From: Pseudooceanicola marinus | GTDB lineage: Bacteria; Pseudomonadota; Alphaproteobacteria; Rhodobacterales; Rhodobacteraceae | Reading direction: 5' to 3' | DNA: 64,000 nucleotides | Assembly: GCF_020177265.1 (NCBI RefSeq) | Contig: NZ_JAIVMC010000001.1 | Coordinates: 124,001 to 188,000, forward strand | Part shown: piece after piece, positions 34,454 through 48,217 of the stretch | Numbering within the stretch: position 1 is the first letter of the stretch | Layout: every line of letters begins with the position of its first letter | Position numbers and translations under genes: made by a program | The notes under the pieces: model-generated | Told to the model about the DNA's origin: nothing | Seen by the model: the letters and a program-made list of their open reading frames with translations, nothing else | The model's database searches: none

Positions 34454-36841
34454 GTGGCCCAGACCGGCTTGGCAGCGGAACGGACAGAGCTGGCCCGGCG
34501 TGCCCTTGGCGCGCGGGCGCCGCTGCTGTTCGGGCTCAGCCTGGTCTTTGTCATCGTCGCCTCCGTGGTGCCCGACCCGATCCTGACCCTGGCCTTCCTG
34601 TTGAGCGGGGTAAGCCTGGCCCTGGTGCTGGGCTGGCTGGCCTTCTGGCCTCAGGGGGCGCAGGCCCCGGCGCTGGACGGGGCCGCCACGAGGCAGGGCC
34701 TCCGCGCCTCGGTCGAGGCGGTGCTGGAAAATGACCCGGCCGCGGTCCTGATCACCGGACCGGAAAACGATCTTCTCTTTGCCAACCGTGTTGCCCGGGA
34801 CATGCTGCCCGGTGGCACGGCCGAGACGCTGGAGGCGGCGCTGGAGCCGCGTCTGGCCCAGCCGGCGGCCGTGCTGCGCCGCCTGCGGATGGAGCTGCAG
34901 GATCGCGGCTCCGTGCGCGAGGACCTGGTGGGCCGGGTCGGACACCTTCGTCTCAGCGCCCAGGTTCTGGACAGGGCGGCGGGGCGGGCCGCGCATCGCA
35001 TCCTCTGGCGCCTGGAAGAATTGGGCGGGCCCCTGGCCGCGGAGGGCGGCGCCCTGCCGATGCTGTCGCTGGGGCGGGGCAATGCGGTGCTCTACATGAA
35101 TGACGCCGCGCGGGACCTGGCCGGCGGCCGGGTACGGCACCTGGAAGATCTGGTGGTCGAGGGGCCGGAGGACCCGGAGCGCGCCGAGGGGCGCGTGGTG
35201 ATCCGCACCGCCAGCGGCACGGAGGAGCGGTTCCTGCGCTCTGCCCCCCGCGTCGGTGGCCGGCGCGAGGTGCTGCTGCTGCCCGCCGACCGGGCGCGGC
35301 CCGTGGCGCGGGGCAGCGAGCTGATCTGGTCCATGGTCGACGCCCTGCCGGTGCCGATTCTGCGCCTGTCGGTCGAGGGGGAGATCGAGCTGGCCAATGC
35401 CGCTGCCTGCCAGTTGCTGTCCATCGGCCCCCGCCCTGACGCGGTGCTGGGGGAGCTGATGGAGGGGCTGGGTCGGTCGATCCCGGAGTGGCTGGCTGAG
35501 GCCGCCGGGCAGCCGGTGGACGGGCAGAGCAAGCCGCACTCGGAGTTCCTGCGCCTGTCGCATTCCGAACGTGAGGTCTTCGTTCAGGTGGCGGTGAAGC
35601 CGGTGGTGCACGAGGGGCGCAGCGCGCTGATCGCCGTGCTGTCGGACGCGACCGAGCTCAAGACGCTGGAGGCGCAGTTCGTCCAGAGCCAGAAGATGCA
35701 GGCCATCGGCCAGCTGGCCGGGGGCGTGGCGCATGACTTCAACAACCTGCTGACCGCGATCACCGGCCATTGCGACCTGCTGTTGCTGCGCCACGATCCT
35801 GGGGACCCGGATTACGCCGACCTCATCCAGGTCAACCAGAACGCCAACCGCGCTGCGTCCCTGGTCGGACAGCTGCTGGCCTTTTCGCGCAAGCAGACCC
35901 TGCGGCCCGAACCGCTGGACCTGCGCGACACGCTGTCGGATCTGACCCACCTGCTGAACCGCCTGGTGGGGGAGAAGGTGACCCTGTCGCTGAGCCATGA
36001 TCCGCTGCTGCCGCAGATCCGGGCAGACAAGCGGCAGCTGGAACAGGTGCTGATGAACCTGGTGGTCAACGCCCGCGACGCGATGCCAGAGGGCGGCGAG
36101 ATCCGCATACAGACCGAGCTGCTGCACCTCGACGGCGAAATGCGCCGCGACCGCGCCGTGGTGGCGCCCGGGGAGTATGTCCAGGTGCGGGTCAGCGACA
36201 CCGGCCACGGCATTCCGCCCGACAAGCTGCCGAAGGTGTTCGAGCCCTTCTTCACCACCAAGCGCGTGGGCGAGGGGACAGGCCTGGGCCTGTCGACCGC
36301 CTACGGGATCATCAAGCAATCGGGTGGTTTCATCTTCATCGACAGCACCCCGGGCGAGGGCACCTGTTTCACGCTGCTCTTCCCCGCGCGGGAGGCGGAG
36401 GCGTCGTCCGATGTGGCCCCCGCCGGACCGGTCGAGGCGGAGATGCCCGCGCGCGCCGAGGGCGTGGTCCTGCTGGTGGAGGATGAGGCGCCTGTGCGCG
36501 CCTTTGCCGGCCGGGCCCTGCGCCTGCGCGGCTATGACGTGCTGGAGGCCGAAAGCGGTGAACAGGCGCTGGAGTTGCTGGCTGCCACCGACCGTGACAT
36601 CGACATCTTCGTCACCGACGTGATCATGCCCGGCATGGACGGGCCCAGCTGGGTGCGCGAGGCGTTGAAAACCCGGCCCGAGACGCGGGTTGTCTTCGTC
36701 TCCGGCTATGCCGAGGACAGCTTTGCCGACTCGGCCCGGCGCATCCACGGGTCGGTCTTCCTGCCCAAGCCTTTTTCCCTGGCCGAATTGACCGAGACGG
36801 TGCAGCGCCAGTTGGCGCGTGGCGCCGTGTCGGGCGACTGA
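34454..36841 (+). CDS. cckA: Cell-cycle hybrid histidine kinase
   Basis: A 795-residue sensor kinase. Two membrane segments lie near residues 24-64, PAS-like regions follow, then the phospho-acceptor helix [20 protein letters not shown] (His near residue 425), a GHKL ATPase (N box [11 protein letters not shown]1 [11 protein letters not shown]2 [14 protein letters not shown]) and a receiver domain with phospho-Asp in [11 protein letters not shown] near residue 720 and a late Lys in FLPKPFS. The H-box sequence is that of CckA, which controls CtrA through ChpT in alphaproteobacteria. GTG 34454 is chosen because GGAGG precedes it; a TTG lies six codons upstream. It stands next to recA, as in related genomes. 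Confidence 0.92.
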   Translation: MAQTGLAAERTELARRALGARAPLLFGLSLVFVIVASVVPDPILTLAFLLSGVSLALVLGWLAFWPQGAQAPALDGAATRQGLRASVEAVLENDPAAVLITGPENDLLFANRVARDMLPGGTAETLEAALEPRLAQPAAVLRRLRMELQDRGSVREDLVGRVGHLRLSAQVLDRAAGRAAHRILWRLEELGGPLAAEGGALPMLSLGRGNAVLYMNDAARDLAGGRVRHLEDLVVEGPEDPERAEGRVVIRTASGTEERFLRSAPRVGGRREVLLLPADRARPVARGSELIWSMVDALPVPILRLSVEGEIELANAAACQLLSIGPRPDAVLGELMEGLGRSIPEWLAEAAGQPVDGQSKPHSEFLRLSHSEREVFVQVAVKPVVHEGRSALIAVLSDATELKTLEAQFVQSQKMQAIGQLAGGVAHDFNNLLTAITGHCDLLLLRHDPGDPDYADLIQVNQNANRAASLVGQLLAFSRKQTLRPEPLDLRDTLSDLTHLLNRLVGEKVTLSLSHDPLLPQIRADKRQLEQVLMNLVVNARDAMPEGGEIRIQTELLHLDGEMRRDRAVVAPGEYVQVRVSDTGHGIPPDKLPKVFEPFFTTKRVGEGTGLGLSTAYGIIKQSGGFIFIDSTPGEGTCFTLLFPAREAEASSDVAPAGPVEAEMPARAEGVVLLVEDEAPVRAFAGRALRLRGYDVLEAESGEQALELLAATDRDIDIFVTDVIMPGMDGPSWVREALKTRPETRVVFVSGYAEDSFADSARRIHGSVFLPKPFSLAELTETVQRQLARGAVSGD

Positions 36842-36883
36842 CCAGGCCGGGCAGGGGCCGCCCGGGCGGTGCGCCCGCCGGGG

Positions 36884-37483
36884 TCAGGCGATGGGGATGC
36901 TGTCGTAGAGCGCGAATTCCTCGGCCTGCTTGCGCCGCAGCTTGGCCTCCACTTCGGGCGACAGGGCCAGGTCCATCTCGGGGGAGACGTTTTCCCGTGT
37001 CGTCTCGATCCGGGTCTCCAGCCGCTCTTCCAGCCAGGCGCGCAACCCGGCCTGATCCTCGTAGCGAAACAGCTTCGTGGCGCAGGTGCCGTTGCCGGCG
37101 GGTTCCAGGAACTTGGCCTGGCTGCCGACGTTGGCAAAGCCCGGGCGCTGTCCCTTGCAATAGCCCACGACGAAGTCGTCGAAGCTCAGATCATGGGTGG
37201 CATTGGGTTTGCCGGCCATGAAGGGCCGCTGCCGGAACCGATACCAGGAGCCGAGCCAGGAGATCGGCTCGCGCACCACGGCCAGAACGTCCAGATCTTC
37301 ACCGACAAACTTCTCCAGCATGGGCCGGAAGAACCGATTGTAGCGATAGACGGGGGCGTGTTTCAGCTCGGGCGGATTCGACACCAGGATATCGGCCAGC
37401 GGGCCGAGGGCGGATTCGTAGGCGGTTGTTCCGGTTTTGGGCACCGACAGGAACACCAGCCGGGCCTTGGAAAATACCATCAT
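36884..37483 (-). CDS. Sulfotransferase family protein
   Basis: A 199-residue protein with the 5'-phosphosulfate loop near the N-terminus (VFLSVPKTGTTAYESAL) and the 3'-phosphate motif VVREPISWLGSWYRFRQR near residue 70, both marks of PAPS-dependent sulfotransferases. Members transfer sulfate to sugars, lipids or proteins. It is somewhat short for the family. The acceptor cannot be predicted. It converges on cckA and is divergent from recA. Two adjacent ATG codons (37483, 37480) are possible starts. Confidence 0.85.
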   Translation of the reverse strand: MMVFSKARLVFLSVPKTGTTAYESALGPLADILVSNPPELKHAPVYRYNRFFRPMLEKFVGEDLDVLAVVREPISWLGSWYRFRQRPFMAGKPNATHDLSFDDFVVGYCKGQRPGFANVGSQAKFLEPAGNGTCATKLFRYEDQAGLRAWLEERLETRIETTRENVSPEMDLALSPEVEAKLRRKQAEEFALYDSIPIA

Positions 37484-37609
37484 TTCAACCCCCTTGGCCG
37501 TCCTGGCCCCTGCATTTGCGCACGTAAACTACTCCTTAACCCTGGCTCCGCAAAGTCGGAAGCTGAAGAATTCGATTGAAATGTTCTCTTTTTGCCCCCA
37601 TACAGTGGG

Positions 37610-37624
37610 GAACAAGAGGCGAAC
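37610..37624. promoter_or_regulatory. Alphaproteobacterial SOS box before recA
   Basis: GAAC-AAGAGGC-GAAC is an exact GAAC-N7-GAAC direct repeat, the LexA-binding consensus of alphaproteobacteria (GTTC-N7-GTTC on the other strand). It lies about 51 bases before the recA start. Confidence 0.9.
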
Positions 37625-37674
37625 ATAAGCGCTCATTGCTGCCCCAGGCAGGGTGTGAAATAAGGAAGCAGAGA

Positions 37675-38751
37675 ATGGCAACGGCAGATCTACTCTCCAT
37701 GAACTCCAAAAAAGACCCCAACAAGCAGAAGGCGCTGGATTCGGCGCTGTCCCAGATCGAACGCCAGTTCGGCAAGGGCTCGATCATGAAGCTGGGGGGC
37801 AAGGACGCCATCCAGGAGATCGAGGCCACGTCGACCGGCTCGCTGGGCCTCGACATCGCGCTCGGGATCGGCGGCGTGCCCAAGGGCCGCATCGTCGAGA
37901 TCTATGGGCCCGAAAGCTCGGGCAAGACCACGCTGACGCTGCATTGCGTGGCCGAGGAACAGAAAAAGGGCGGCGTCTGCGCCTTCGTCGACGCCGAACA
38001 TGCGCTGGACCCGGGCTATGCCCGCAAGCTGGGCGTCGACCTGGACGAGCTGCTGATCTCGCAGCCCGACACCGGCGAACAGGCGCTGGAGATCACCGAT
38101 ACGCTGGTGCGTTCGGGCGCCGTCTCCATGGTCATCGTCGACTCGGTCGCGGCCCTGACGCCCAAGTCGGAACTGGAAGGCGACATGGGCGACAGCTCTG
38201 TCGGTGTCCACGCGCGTCTGATGTCCCAGGCGATGCGCAAGCTGACCGGCTCGATCAGCCGCACCAAGTGCACGGTGATCTTCATCAACCAGATCCGCAT
38301 GAAGATCGGCGTGATGTTCGGCAGCCCCGAAACCACGACGGGCGGCAACGCGCTGAAGTTCTACAGCTCCGTCAGGATGGACATCCGCCGCATCGGCGCG
38401 ATCAAGGACCGTGACGAGGTGGTCGGCAACTCCACCCGCGTCAAGGTGGTGAAGAACAAGGTGGCGCCGCCGTTCAAGCAGGTGGAATTCGACATCATGT
38501 ATGGCGAAGGCATCTCAAAGACCGGCGAACTGATCGACATGGGCGTGAAGGCCGGCGTGGTCGAGAAATCGGGCAGCTGGTACAGCTATGGCGACGAACG
38601 GATCGGGCAGGGGCGTGAGAACGCCAAGACCTTCCTGAAGGAAAACCCCGACATCTCCTTCGAGATCGAGGACAAGATCCGTGCCGCCCACGGGCTGGAG
38701 TTCGGCGAGAACTTCTCCGAGGAGGACGATGGCGACGTGATGGAGGGCTGA
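37675..38751 (+). CDS. recA: Recombinase RecA
   Basis: A 358-residue recombinase for homologous repair and SOS signalling. Walker A is [15 protein letters not shown]; Walker B-type [15 protein letters not shown]; loops include [19 protein letters not shown], and [20 protein letters not shown] is the DNA-binding loop region. The acidic C-terminus [13 protein letters not shown] is normal. ATG 37675 follows AAGGAAGCAGAG and an SOS box lies upstream, so the gene is LexA-controlled. A terminator follows. Confidence 0.99.
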   Translation: MATADLLSMNSKKDPNKQKALDSALSQIERQFGKGSIMKLGGKDAIQEIEATSTGSLGLDIALGIGGVPKGRIVEIYGPESSGKTTLTLHCVAEEQKKGGVCAFVDAEHALDPGYARKLGVDLDELLISQPDTGEQALEITDTLVRSGAVSMVIVDSVAALTPKSELEGDMGDSSVGVHARLMSQAMRKLTGSISRTKCTVIFINQIRMKIGVMFGSPETTTGGNALKFYSSVRMDIRRIGAIKDRDEVVGNSTRVKVVKNKVAPPFKQVEFDIMYGEGISKTGELIDMGVKAGVVEKSGSWYSYGDERIGQGRENAKTFLKENPDISFEIEDKIRAAHGLEFGENFSEEDDGDVMEG

Positions 38752-38777
38752 GGCCCGCCGTCATAACGACCTGGTAG

Positions 38778-38799
38778 AGAGCGGCCCCCGGGCCGCTCT
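38778..38799 (+). terminator. Terminator after recA
   Basis: AGAGCGGCC (38778-38786) pairs with GGCCGCTCT (38791-38799) around a CCCG loop, followed by a short T-rich run. Confidence 0.85.
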
Positions 38800-39023
38800 T
38801 TGCGTTTGCAGCCCTGTTGTCTGTGGCGGGTCGCGCGCCGCGCGCCCGGTGGCTGATGCGGCGGTGGCAGCGTCAGAAAACCCGCCGCCCCGGCCCGTGC
38901 CTGCAGGGAAGGCCCATGTCACCCGTCAAATCCGCGCGTGCGTCCCCGGGGGCGGTAGACACTGCCCCCTGCGCCCGTTAAATCGACGGAACCGTCAGGC
39001 AACCGGGACAAGGGCCGCCAAGA

Positions 39024-41678
<2,655 letters not shown>

Positions 41679-41689
41679 GGAGAGAGACG

Positions 41690-41983
41690 ATGCCCCAGGC
41701 TTACTGGATTGCCCATGTGCATGTGACCGACGAAGAGGCCTATGGCCGCTACGCCAAGCTGGCCGGCCCCGCCATTGCCAAGCATGGCGGCAAGTTCCTG
41801 GCCCGTGGCGGTCGCTACACCTGGCTGGAAGGCAACGAGAAGTCGCGCAACGTCGTCGCCGTCTTCCCCTCGCTGGAAGAGGCCGAGGCCTGCTACCACG
41901 GCCCCGACTACCAGGAGGCGCTCAGCCATGCCCGCGGTGCCTCGGAACGCGACCTGATGATCGTCGAGGCCTTCGAGGAGTGA
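41690..41983 (+). CDS. DUF1330 protein
   Basis: A 97-residue protein of the DUF1330 family, a small alpha/beta ferredoxin-like fold. The match runs from YWIAHVHVTDEEAYGRY through HGGKFLARGG to SLEEAEACYHGPDYQEAL. It begins 11 bases after alaS behind AAGGAGAG and shares a terminator with it. No catalytic role is established for the family. Confidence 0.92.
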   Translation: MPQAYWIAHVHVTDEEAYGRYAKLAGPAIAKHGGKFLARGGRYTWLEGNEKSRNVVAVFPSLEEAEACYHGPDYQEALSHARGASERDLMIVEAFEE

Positions 41984-42020
41984 TCCTCCGGCCCCGGCCC
42001 GATCTTCGAAAGACCCAGAG

Positions 42021-42047
42021 AAGCTGCGCCTCGGGCGCGGCTTTTTT
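42021..42047 (+). terminator. Terminator after alaS operon
   Basis: AAGCTGCGCC (42021-42030) pairs with GGCGCGGCTT (42034-42043) around TCG, with one G-U pair, followed by a T-run. Confidence 0.92.
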
Positions 42048-42094
42048 CGTTTGTGCCCTCCTGCTACGCTTGGCCTGAGACAAAGGAGGGCACC

Positions 42095-42877
42095 ATGCTG
42101 TCAGAGATCACCCTGGGCATCATAGGCACCGGGCAATTGGGGTGCGCCATGGCGCAGGGGCTGTTGATGGGCGGCTTGCCCGGATCGAACCTGTGGCTGG
42201 CCAATCGCAGCGGCACCACCGTCACGCTGGAAGGGGGCGCGGCGGTCACCCAGACCACAGACCTGGCGGCCCTCGGCGCGGCCTGCGACGTGGTGCTGCT
42301 GGCGGTGCCGCCCGCCGTGGTGCCTGCCCTTTCGCTGGATCTGTCGGACCGGCTGGTCCTGTCGGTGGTAGCGGGGCTGACGCTCGACGGGATGCGCCAT
42401 GCCACGGGCGCCCACCGGGTGATCCGGGCCATGTCCAGCCCGGCGGCGGAGCGGCGGTTGGCTTATACCCCCTGGGTCGCGGGCGGCGCGGTCACCGCCC
42501 GCGATCGCGCCCTGGCCACGGGTATCTTCGGCGCCATCGGCGCCACGGATGAGATCGCGGAGGAGGCCCATATCGACGATTTCACCGCCCTGACCGGCCC
42601 GGTGCCGGGCTTTGTCGCCTATTTCGCCGACAGCATGATCCGCCATGCCACGGCCCAGGGCATTCCCGAGGAGATCGCGACTCGTGCCATCCGGCAGCTC
42701 TTCCTGGCCTCGGGGGAGATGCTGAAGGAGGGGCCCACGCCCGCTCGGCAGGTGCAGGAGATGGTCGACTACGCCGGAACCACTGCCGCCGGCCTGACCC
42801 ATCTGCGCCGGGGCGAGTTCGATGCGGCCTTGTCGGAGGCGCTATTGGCGGCAACGGAAAAGGCGCGGACCATCTGA
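42095..42877 (+). CDS. ProC-like pyrroline-5-carboxylate reductase family protein
   Basis: A 260-residue NAD(P)H-dependent reductase. The Rossmann motif is ITLGIIGTGQLGCAMAQGLL; VIRAMSSPAAERRLAY corresponds to the family's R-x-MPN segment with changes; and ALTGPVPGFVAYFADSM and VDYAGTTAAGLTHLRRGEFD correspond to the ALTGSGPAY and PGGTT signature regions, also altered. These differences suggest a paralogue that may not act in proline synthesis. ATG 42095 has AAGGAGG before it. Confidence 0.82.
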   Translation: MLSEITLGIIGTGQLGCAMAQGLLMGGLPGSNLWLANRSGTTVTLEGGAAVTQTTDLAALGAACDVVLLAVPPAVVPALSLDLSDRLVLSVVAGLTLDGMRHATGAHRVIRAMSSPAAERRLAYTPWVAGGAVTARDRALATGIFGAIGATDEIAEEAHIDDFTALTGPVPGFVAYFADSMIRHATAQGIPEEIATRAIRQLFLASGEMLKEGPTPARQVQEMVDYAGTTAAGLTHLRRGEFDAALSEALLAATEKARTI

Positions 42878-42955
42878 CCCGCGCCTTTCTCTTATCCGAA
42901 AGCTGAAAATACTCTCGCCGAAGGCATGGCCGCGCGGTCGCGCGGCCAGACCCGA

Positions 42956-44770
<1,815 letters not shown>

Positions 44771-44841
44771 GTGGGGTCCTCTTAGGGTCTCGCGCAGGCC
44801 CTAGCCCGGTATGGCCAGAAAAGAAAGGCCCAAAGCGGGGA

Positions 44842-45726
44842 TCAGCCGAGACAGCGGCCAAGCGGTGCAGAAAACCGGCTATGGAACCAGGTATGGCCCG
44901 TATCCGCGACACGGGCGCCGCTGCCCAGCTTGAACCGCAGGAGGCCTGGGGCACGGTCGCGATCCACCGGGCCGAGGTCCAGCCGCGTGATGCCCCGCGC
45001 CGTCAGCCAGCGCATCGCGGTCCACAGCAGTAGCGTATGGGCCGACAGGCGGCGGCCCGTCTCTCCGCTCCACCCGATGTGGTAGCTGGCGCCGGGGGTG
45101 TGCAGCAGGAAAAGCATGGCGGCGATTGCCTCGCCATTCCAGGTGGCCGTGAACAGTCGCGTCTCCGGCCAGGTCAGGGCAAAGGCGGGGGGCAGGGCGC
45201 GATACCCGCGCGCGCGCTGTTGTGCGGCCTCTGCCGACAGCAGCCAGTGCTGCGGATCGCGGGGCAGGGGGCCGTGCCGCAGGCGCAGCCCGGACTTGTC
45301 TGCCCGGTTCAGGCGGTTGCGCCATTTCTGGGCCAGCCCTGCGCGTTGCCGGTCTTCGTCCTGCAAGAGGGTCAGAACCGCCCGCGATTGCGGCGTCATC
45401 ACCCGGATCGCGCCACTGCCCCTGAGGGCGGTATCCATCGCGGCATCCCCGGCTGAGATCAGGGCCGGGCCGGGCAGGGAGCGCAGATCGGGCGGGACGG
45501 CGGGGTCAGGCAGCCACAGGATGCGCATCGGCCCCAGTCGGCGCGTCACTGCAAGCGCTCCATCGGGAGACCGCGAGACCTGCGCACCGATCTGGGTGAG
45601 CGTCGTGGCGTAATGCGGATGGCGGTGCATCCGCCAGCCTCCGCTGTTTTCCGGGGCATCCTCCGGGGCGGATGACTTCGGGGGCGCCGGGGGGACCAGC
45701 GCGGCAGGGGGGCGGGCGTGCAACAT
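44842..45726 (-). CDS. GNAT/FemAB-like acetyltransferase-fold protein
   Basis: A 294-residue protein. The C-terminal half has the FemAB/GNAT pattern: KWRNRLNRADKSGLRLRHGP, then RLFTATWNGEAIAAMLFLLH, SYHIGWSGETGRRLSAHTLL and TRLDLGPVDRDRAPGLLRFK. Similar proteins add amino acids or acyl groups to envelope components. The N-terminus is Pro/Ala-rich; a start at 45630 (MHRHPHYATTL) would remove 32 residues and is at least as likely. Acceptor unknown. Confidence 0.75.
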   Translation of the reverse strand: MLHARPPAALVPPAPPKSSAPEDAPENSGGWRMHRHPHYATTLTQIGAQVSRSPDGALAVTRRLGPMRILWLPDPAVPPDLRSLPGPALISAGDAAMDTALRGSGAIRVMTPQSRAVLTLLQDEDRQRAGLAQKWRNRLNRADKSGLRLRHGPLPRDPQHWLLSAEAAQQRARGYRALPPAFALTWPETRLFTATWNGEAIAAMLFLLHTPGASYHIGWSGETGRRLSAHTLLLWTAMRWLTARGITRLDLGPVDRDRAPGLLRFKLGSGARVADTGHTWFHSRFSAPLGRCLG

Positions 45727-45772
45727 GACCCATGTTAAGGGCGTGAAAACCTATCTCAGGGTTAATGGCGGG

Positions 45773-45916
45773 ATGAAACCGCGCGCCCGATGCCCGACGT
45801 CCCTGCCCGAAACGCAACAGGGCCGCCCGACGTGGCGGGCGGCCCTGCTGGTGTTTCTGTGTCTGGCGCCGCCGGTCTGGCTGGCGCTGACCCTGGCCGA
45901 GGCGCTGTGGCGCTAG
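45773..45916 (+). CDS. Small single-span membrane protein
   Basis: A 47-residue open frame starting MKPRARCPTSLPETQ behind GGCGGG, with a single C-terminal hydrophobic helix (WRAALLVFLCLAPPVWLALT) after a basic N-terminus, a topology with the C-terminus outside. It sits between the divergent acetyltransferase gene and the ssb 3' end, stopping 14 bases before ssb. An earlier in-frame start at 45725 is possible. Coding is suggested by the clean topology but not proven. Confidence 0.45.
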   Translation: MKPRARCPTSLPETQQGRPTWRAALLVFLCLAPPVWLALTLAEALWR

Positions 45917-45929
45917 GCCGGGCGTCGGA

Positions 45930-46475
45930 TCAGAACGGGATCTCGTCGTCCAGGTCGCTGTTGCGGCCACCGCCGCCGCCGGACCCGCCGCCGAAGCCGC
46001 CACGGTCATCATAGCCGCCACCGGCGCCGCCGCGGTCGTCGTAACCGCCGCCGCCACCACCGTAGCCGCCGCCGCCCTGGCCGCCACCGTAGCTGCCGCC
46101 ACCACCACCGCCGCCGCCTTCACCGCGACCGTCGAGCATGGTCAGCTCGGACTGGTAGGGACGCAGCACGACCTCGGTCGAATACCGGTCCTGGCCGGAC
46201 TGGTCCTGCCACTTGCGCGTTTCCAGCTTGCCCTCGATGTAGACCTTCGAGCCCTTGCGCAGATACTGTTCCGCCACGCGGACCAGCGGCTCGGAAAAGA
46301 TGGCGACCGAATGCCATTCGGTGCGTTCGCGACGTTCGCCGGTGTTGCGATCCTTCCAGTTCTCCGACGTGGCGATCCGCAGGTTGCAGACCTTGCCGCC
46401 GTTCTGGAACGACCGCACCTCGGGGTCGCGCCCCAGATTGCCGATCAGGATGACCTTGTTGACGGAACCTGCCAT
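45930..46475 (-). CDS. ssb: Single-strand DNA-binding protein
   Basis: A 181-residue SSB. An N-terminal OB fold ([20 protein letters not shown], then [20 protein letters not shown]) is followed by a flexible glycine-rich linker and the acidic tip DLDDEIPF that binds partner proteins such as RecO, PriA and exonuclease I. The linker is longer and more glycine-rich than in enterics but usual for alphaproteobacteria. Single gene, divergent from the transglycosylase gene. Confidence 0.98.
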   Translation of the reverse strand: MAGSVNKVILIGNLGRDPEVRSFQNGGKVCNLRIATSENWKDRNTGERRERTEWHSVAIFSEPLVRVAEQYLRKGSKVYIEGKLETRKWQDQSGQDRYSTEVVLRPYQSELTMLDGRGEGGGGGGGGSYGGGQGGGGYGGGGGGYDDRGGAGGGYDDRGGFGGGSGGGGGRNSDLDDEIPF

Positions 46476-46767
46476 GGTGCGTCTCCCCTCGTGTTTCGTA
46501 CTGTCCCGGGGAGCGTACCCCGCATTGGGGCCCCGAGTCAGGGCCGATGTTCAGAGCGTTACATCAAAGCGGGCGTGAAAGGGCAAGCCGCTTGCTGTGG
46601 GTGTTCGGGTTAACCCGGTGCCGGGCAGCGGTGATGCCGCCGGGGCGGGCAGGCCGGCGAAGGGCAAAGAGCCGCCGCCGGGGCAGGAAAGGGGTGCAAA
46701 ACCCCTCCGCCGCCGCTAGGATCGCGCCGATTTATCAAGGTTTCGACAGTTTCCGGAGGGATGCCGC

Positions 46768-47403
46768 ATGTACAGCCGCTTTCTTGCCACGCCACGCAGG
46801 CCCTCGGGACGTTCGGCCCCCCGCGTCGTGACCGTCGCCCTTGGCTGTGCCCTGGCCGCCGGTCTTGCCGCACCCGCGGCGGCGGATGTCCTGGCCTCGC
46901 AGGCCCGCAAGAAGCAGTTCGGCGCCCAGACCCGGCTGCTGGATCAACGTGCGGCATCGCAATATGCGGCCTCGGTCCGGCTGACGCCCCAGGCGATCCG
47001 CACGCCGACCAAGTGGGATGACGTCTGGGAGGGCGCCTATTCCGGGCCCTACCTGGACATGGCGCGTTCCGCCGCGCAGCGCCACAACGTGCCCGAAGGC
47101 GTCTTCCTGCGGCTGGTGCAGCAGGAAAGCAACTGGAACGCCGCTGCCGTCTCGCACAAGGGGGCCATTGGTCTGGCGCAGCTGATGCCGGGGACGGCAC
47201 GGCTGCTGAAGGTCGATGCGACCGACCCCTACCAGAATCTCGATGGCGGCGCCCGCTATCTGGCAGAGCAATATCGCGCCTTCGGCAGCTGGCCTCTGGC
47301 GCTTGCGGCCTACAACGCCGGCCCCAAGGCGGTGCAGCGGCACGGTGGCATCCCGCCCTATGCGGAAACTCAAGCTTACGTGAAGACAATCTGGGGAAGC
47401 TGA
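46768..47403 (+). CDS. Lytic murein transglycosylase (SLT domain)
   Basis: A 211-residue exported protein. The signal peptide is [20 protein letters not shown] after a basic start. The SLT domain follows at about residue 95: the catalytic Glu in [48 protein letters not shown] and [12 protein letters not shown]. It cleaves peptidoglycan glycan strands. It is divergent from ssb with a 292-base gap that shows no further gene. Confidence 0.95.
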   Translation: MYSRFLATPRRPSGRSAPRVVTVALGCALAAGLAAPAAADVLASQARKKQFGAQTRLLDQRAASQYAASVRLTPQAIRTPTKWDDVWEGAYSGPYLDMARSAAQRHNVPEGVFLRLVQQESNWNAAAVSHKGAIGLAQLMPGTARLLKVDATDPYQNLDGGARYLAEQYRAFGSWPLALAAYNAGPKAVQRHGGIPPYAETQAYVKTIWGS

Positions 47404-47634
47404 TTAGCTCCCTTGCAACCGTCTGAAAAGATATGATTTTTTGGATGCCCCGACTGGGGCGTCCTCTTGCGTTTGCGCGGCTTGGCGCCGAGGGCGGATA
47501 GAAATTTCGGTTCTTTCCGGAACCCGGGACAGGGGGCGGTGTTGTCTCTCCACATGACGGCGCCGCCGCAGACACAGCGCTCACTCAGGGCTGTTGGCGG
47601 TGTCACAAAAGGAAGAAAGAGAAAGGACACCATC

Positions 47635-48120
47635 ATGCGCAACGCACTGATCATTCCCGCCATCGCCGCCGCTTCCCTGACCGCCATCCCTGCCTTCGCC
47701 TACGACGGCCCGATCTCCGAGATCGAAGCCGACGTGCCGGCCAGCGCAGTCGAAGAAGGCAATTTCCCCGCCGCCTATGTCCCCACCATCAACGAAGATG
47801 TTGAAGCCGCTCTGCGCGCCAAGTTCGACGAACCCGTCGACGGTGGCTTTGGCCTGCGCCTGGAGGCTTCGATCCTCGCAATGGACATGACGCCCGACAT
47901 GGGCACCATGGCCGGCCAGGTTGCCGTCTATGAGCAGACCGGTGAAATCATGACGACCTTCAACGTCGCTCTGGAAGCCGATACGATCGCAGGCAATACC
48001 GATCCGGAAGCCTACTACGGCCCGATGGTCGAGAAGTTCGCTTCGGTCGCCGCAGAACACGTGGCCGAGCTGCCGGTCGTGGACGATGAAGCCGTCGTGG
48101 GTGAAGCCGCCGCCGACTGA
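47635..48120 (+). CDS. Hypothetical exported protein
   Basis: A 161-residue protein with a signal peptide (MRNALIIPAIAAASLTAIPA FA) and an acidic mature part starting YDGPISEIEADVPASAV. No domain is recognised; composition (acidic, few cysteines) fits a periplasmic protein. ATG 47635 follows GAAAGGA. A terminator follows. It is bounded upstream by a 230-base gap without a gene. Confidence 0.7.
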   Translation: MRNALIIPAIAAASLTAIPAFAYDGPISEIEADVPASAVEEGNFPAAYVPTINEDVEAALRAKFDEPVDGGFGLRLEASILAMDMTPDMGTMAGQVAVYEQTGEIMTTFNVALEADTIAGNTDPEAYYGPMVEKFASVAAEHVAELPVVDDEAVVGEAAAD

Positions 48121-48158
48121 TCGGTCGCCACATCGCTAGGCAGAGTTCTCTCTGTTCC

Positions 48159-48185
48159 GGCCCCTGCCATAGGCAGGGGCCTTTT
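48159..48185. terminator. Terminator shared with the peptide ABC operon
   Basis: GGCCCCTGCC (48159-48168) and GGCAGGGGCC (48172-48181) pair around ATA, followed by TTTT. It ends the exported-protein gene and can also end the minus-strand ABC operon. Confidence 0.9.
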
Positions 48186-48217
48186 CCGTTTTTGGGGACC
48201 GTCGTTTCAGGGGCCCG

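Noticed and set aside
45930-46140. Glycine-codon repeat as a separate repeat element
   Set aside because: It encodes the flexible linker of SSB, which is normally glycine-rich in alphaproteobacteria.
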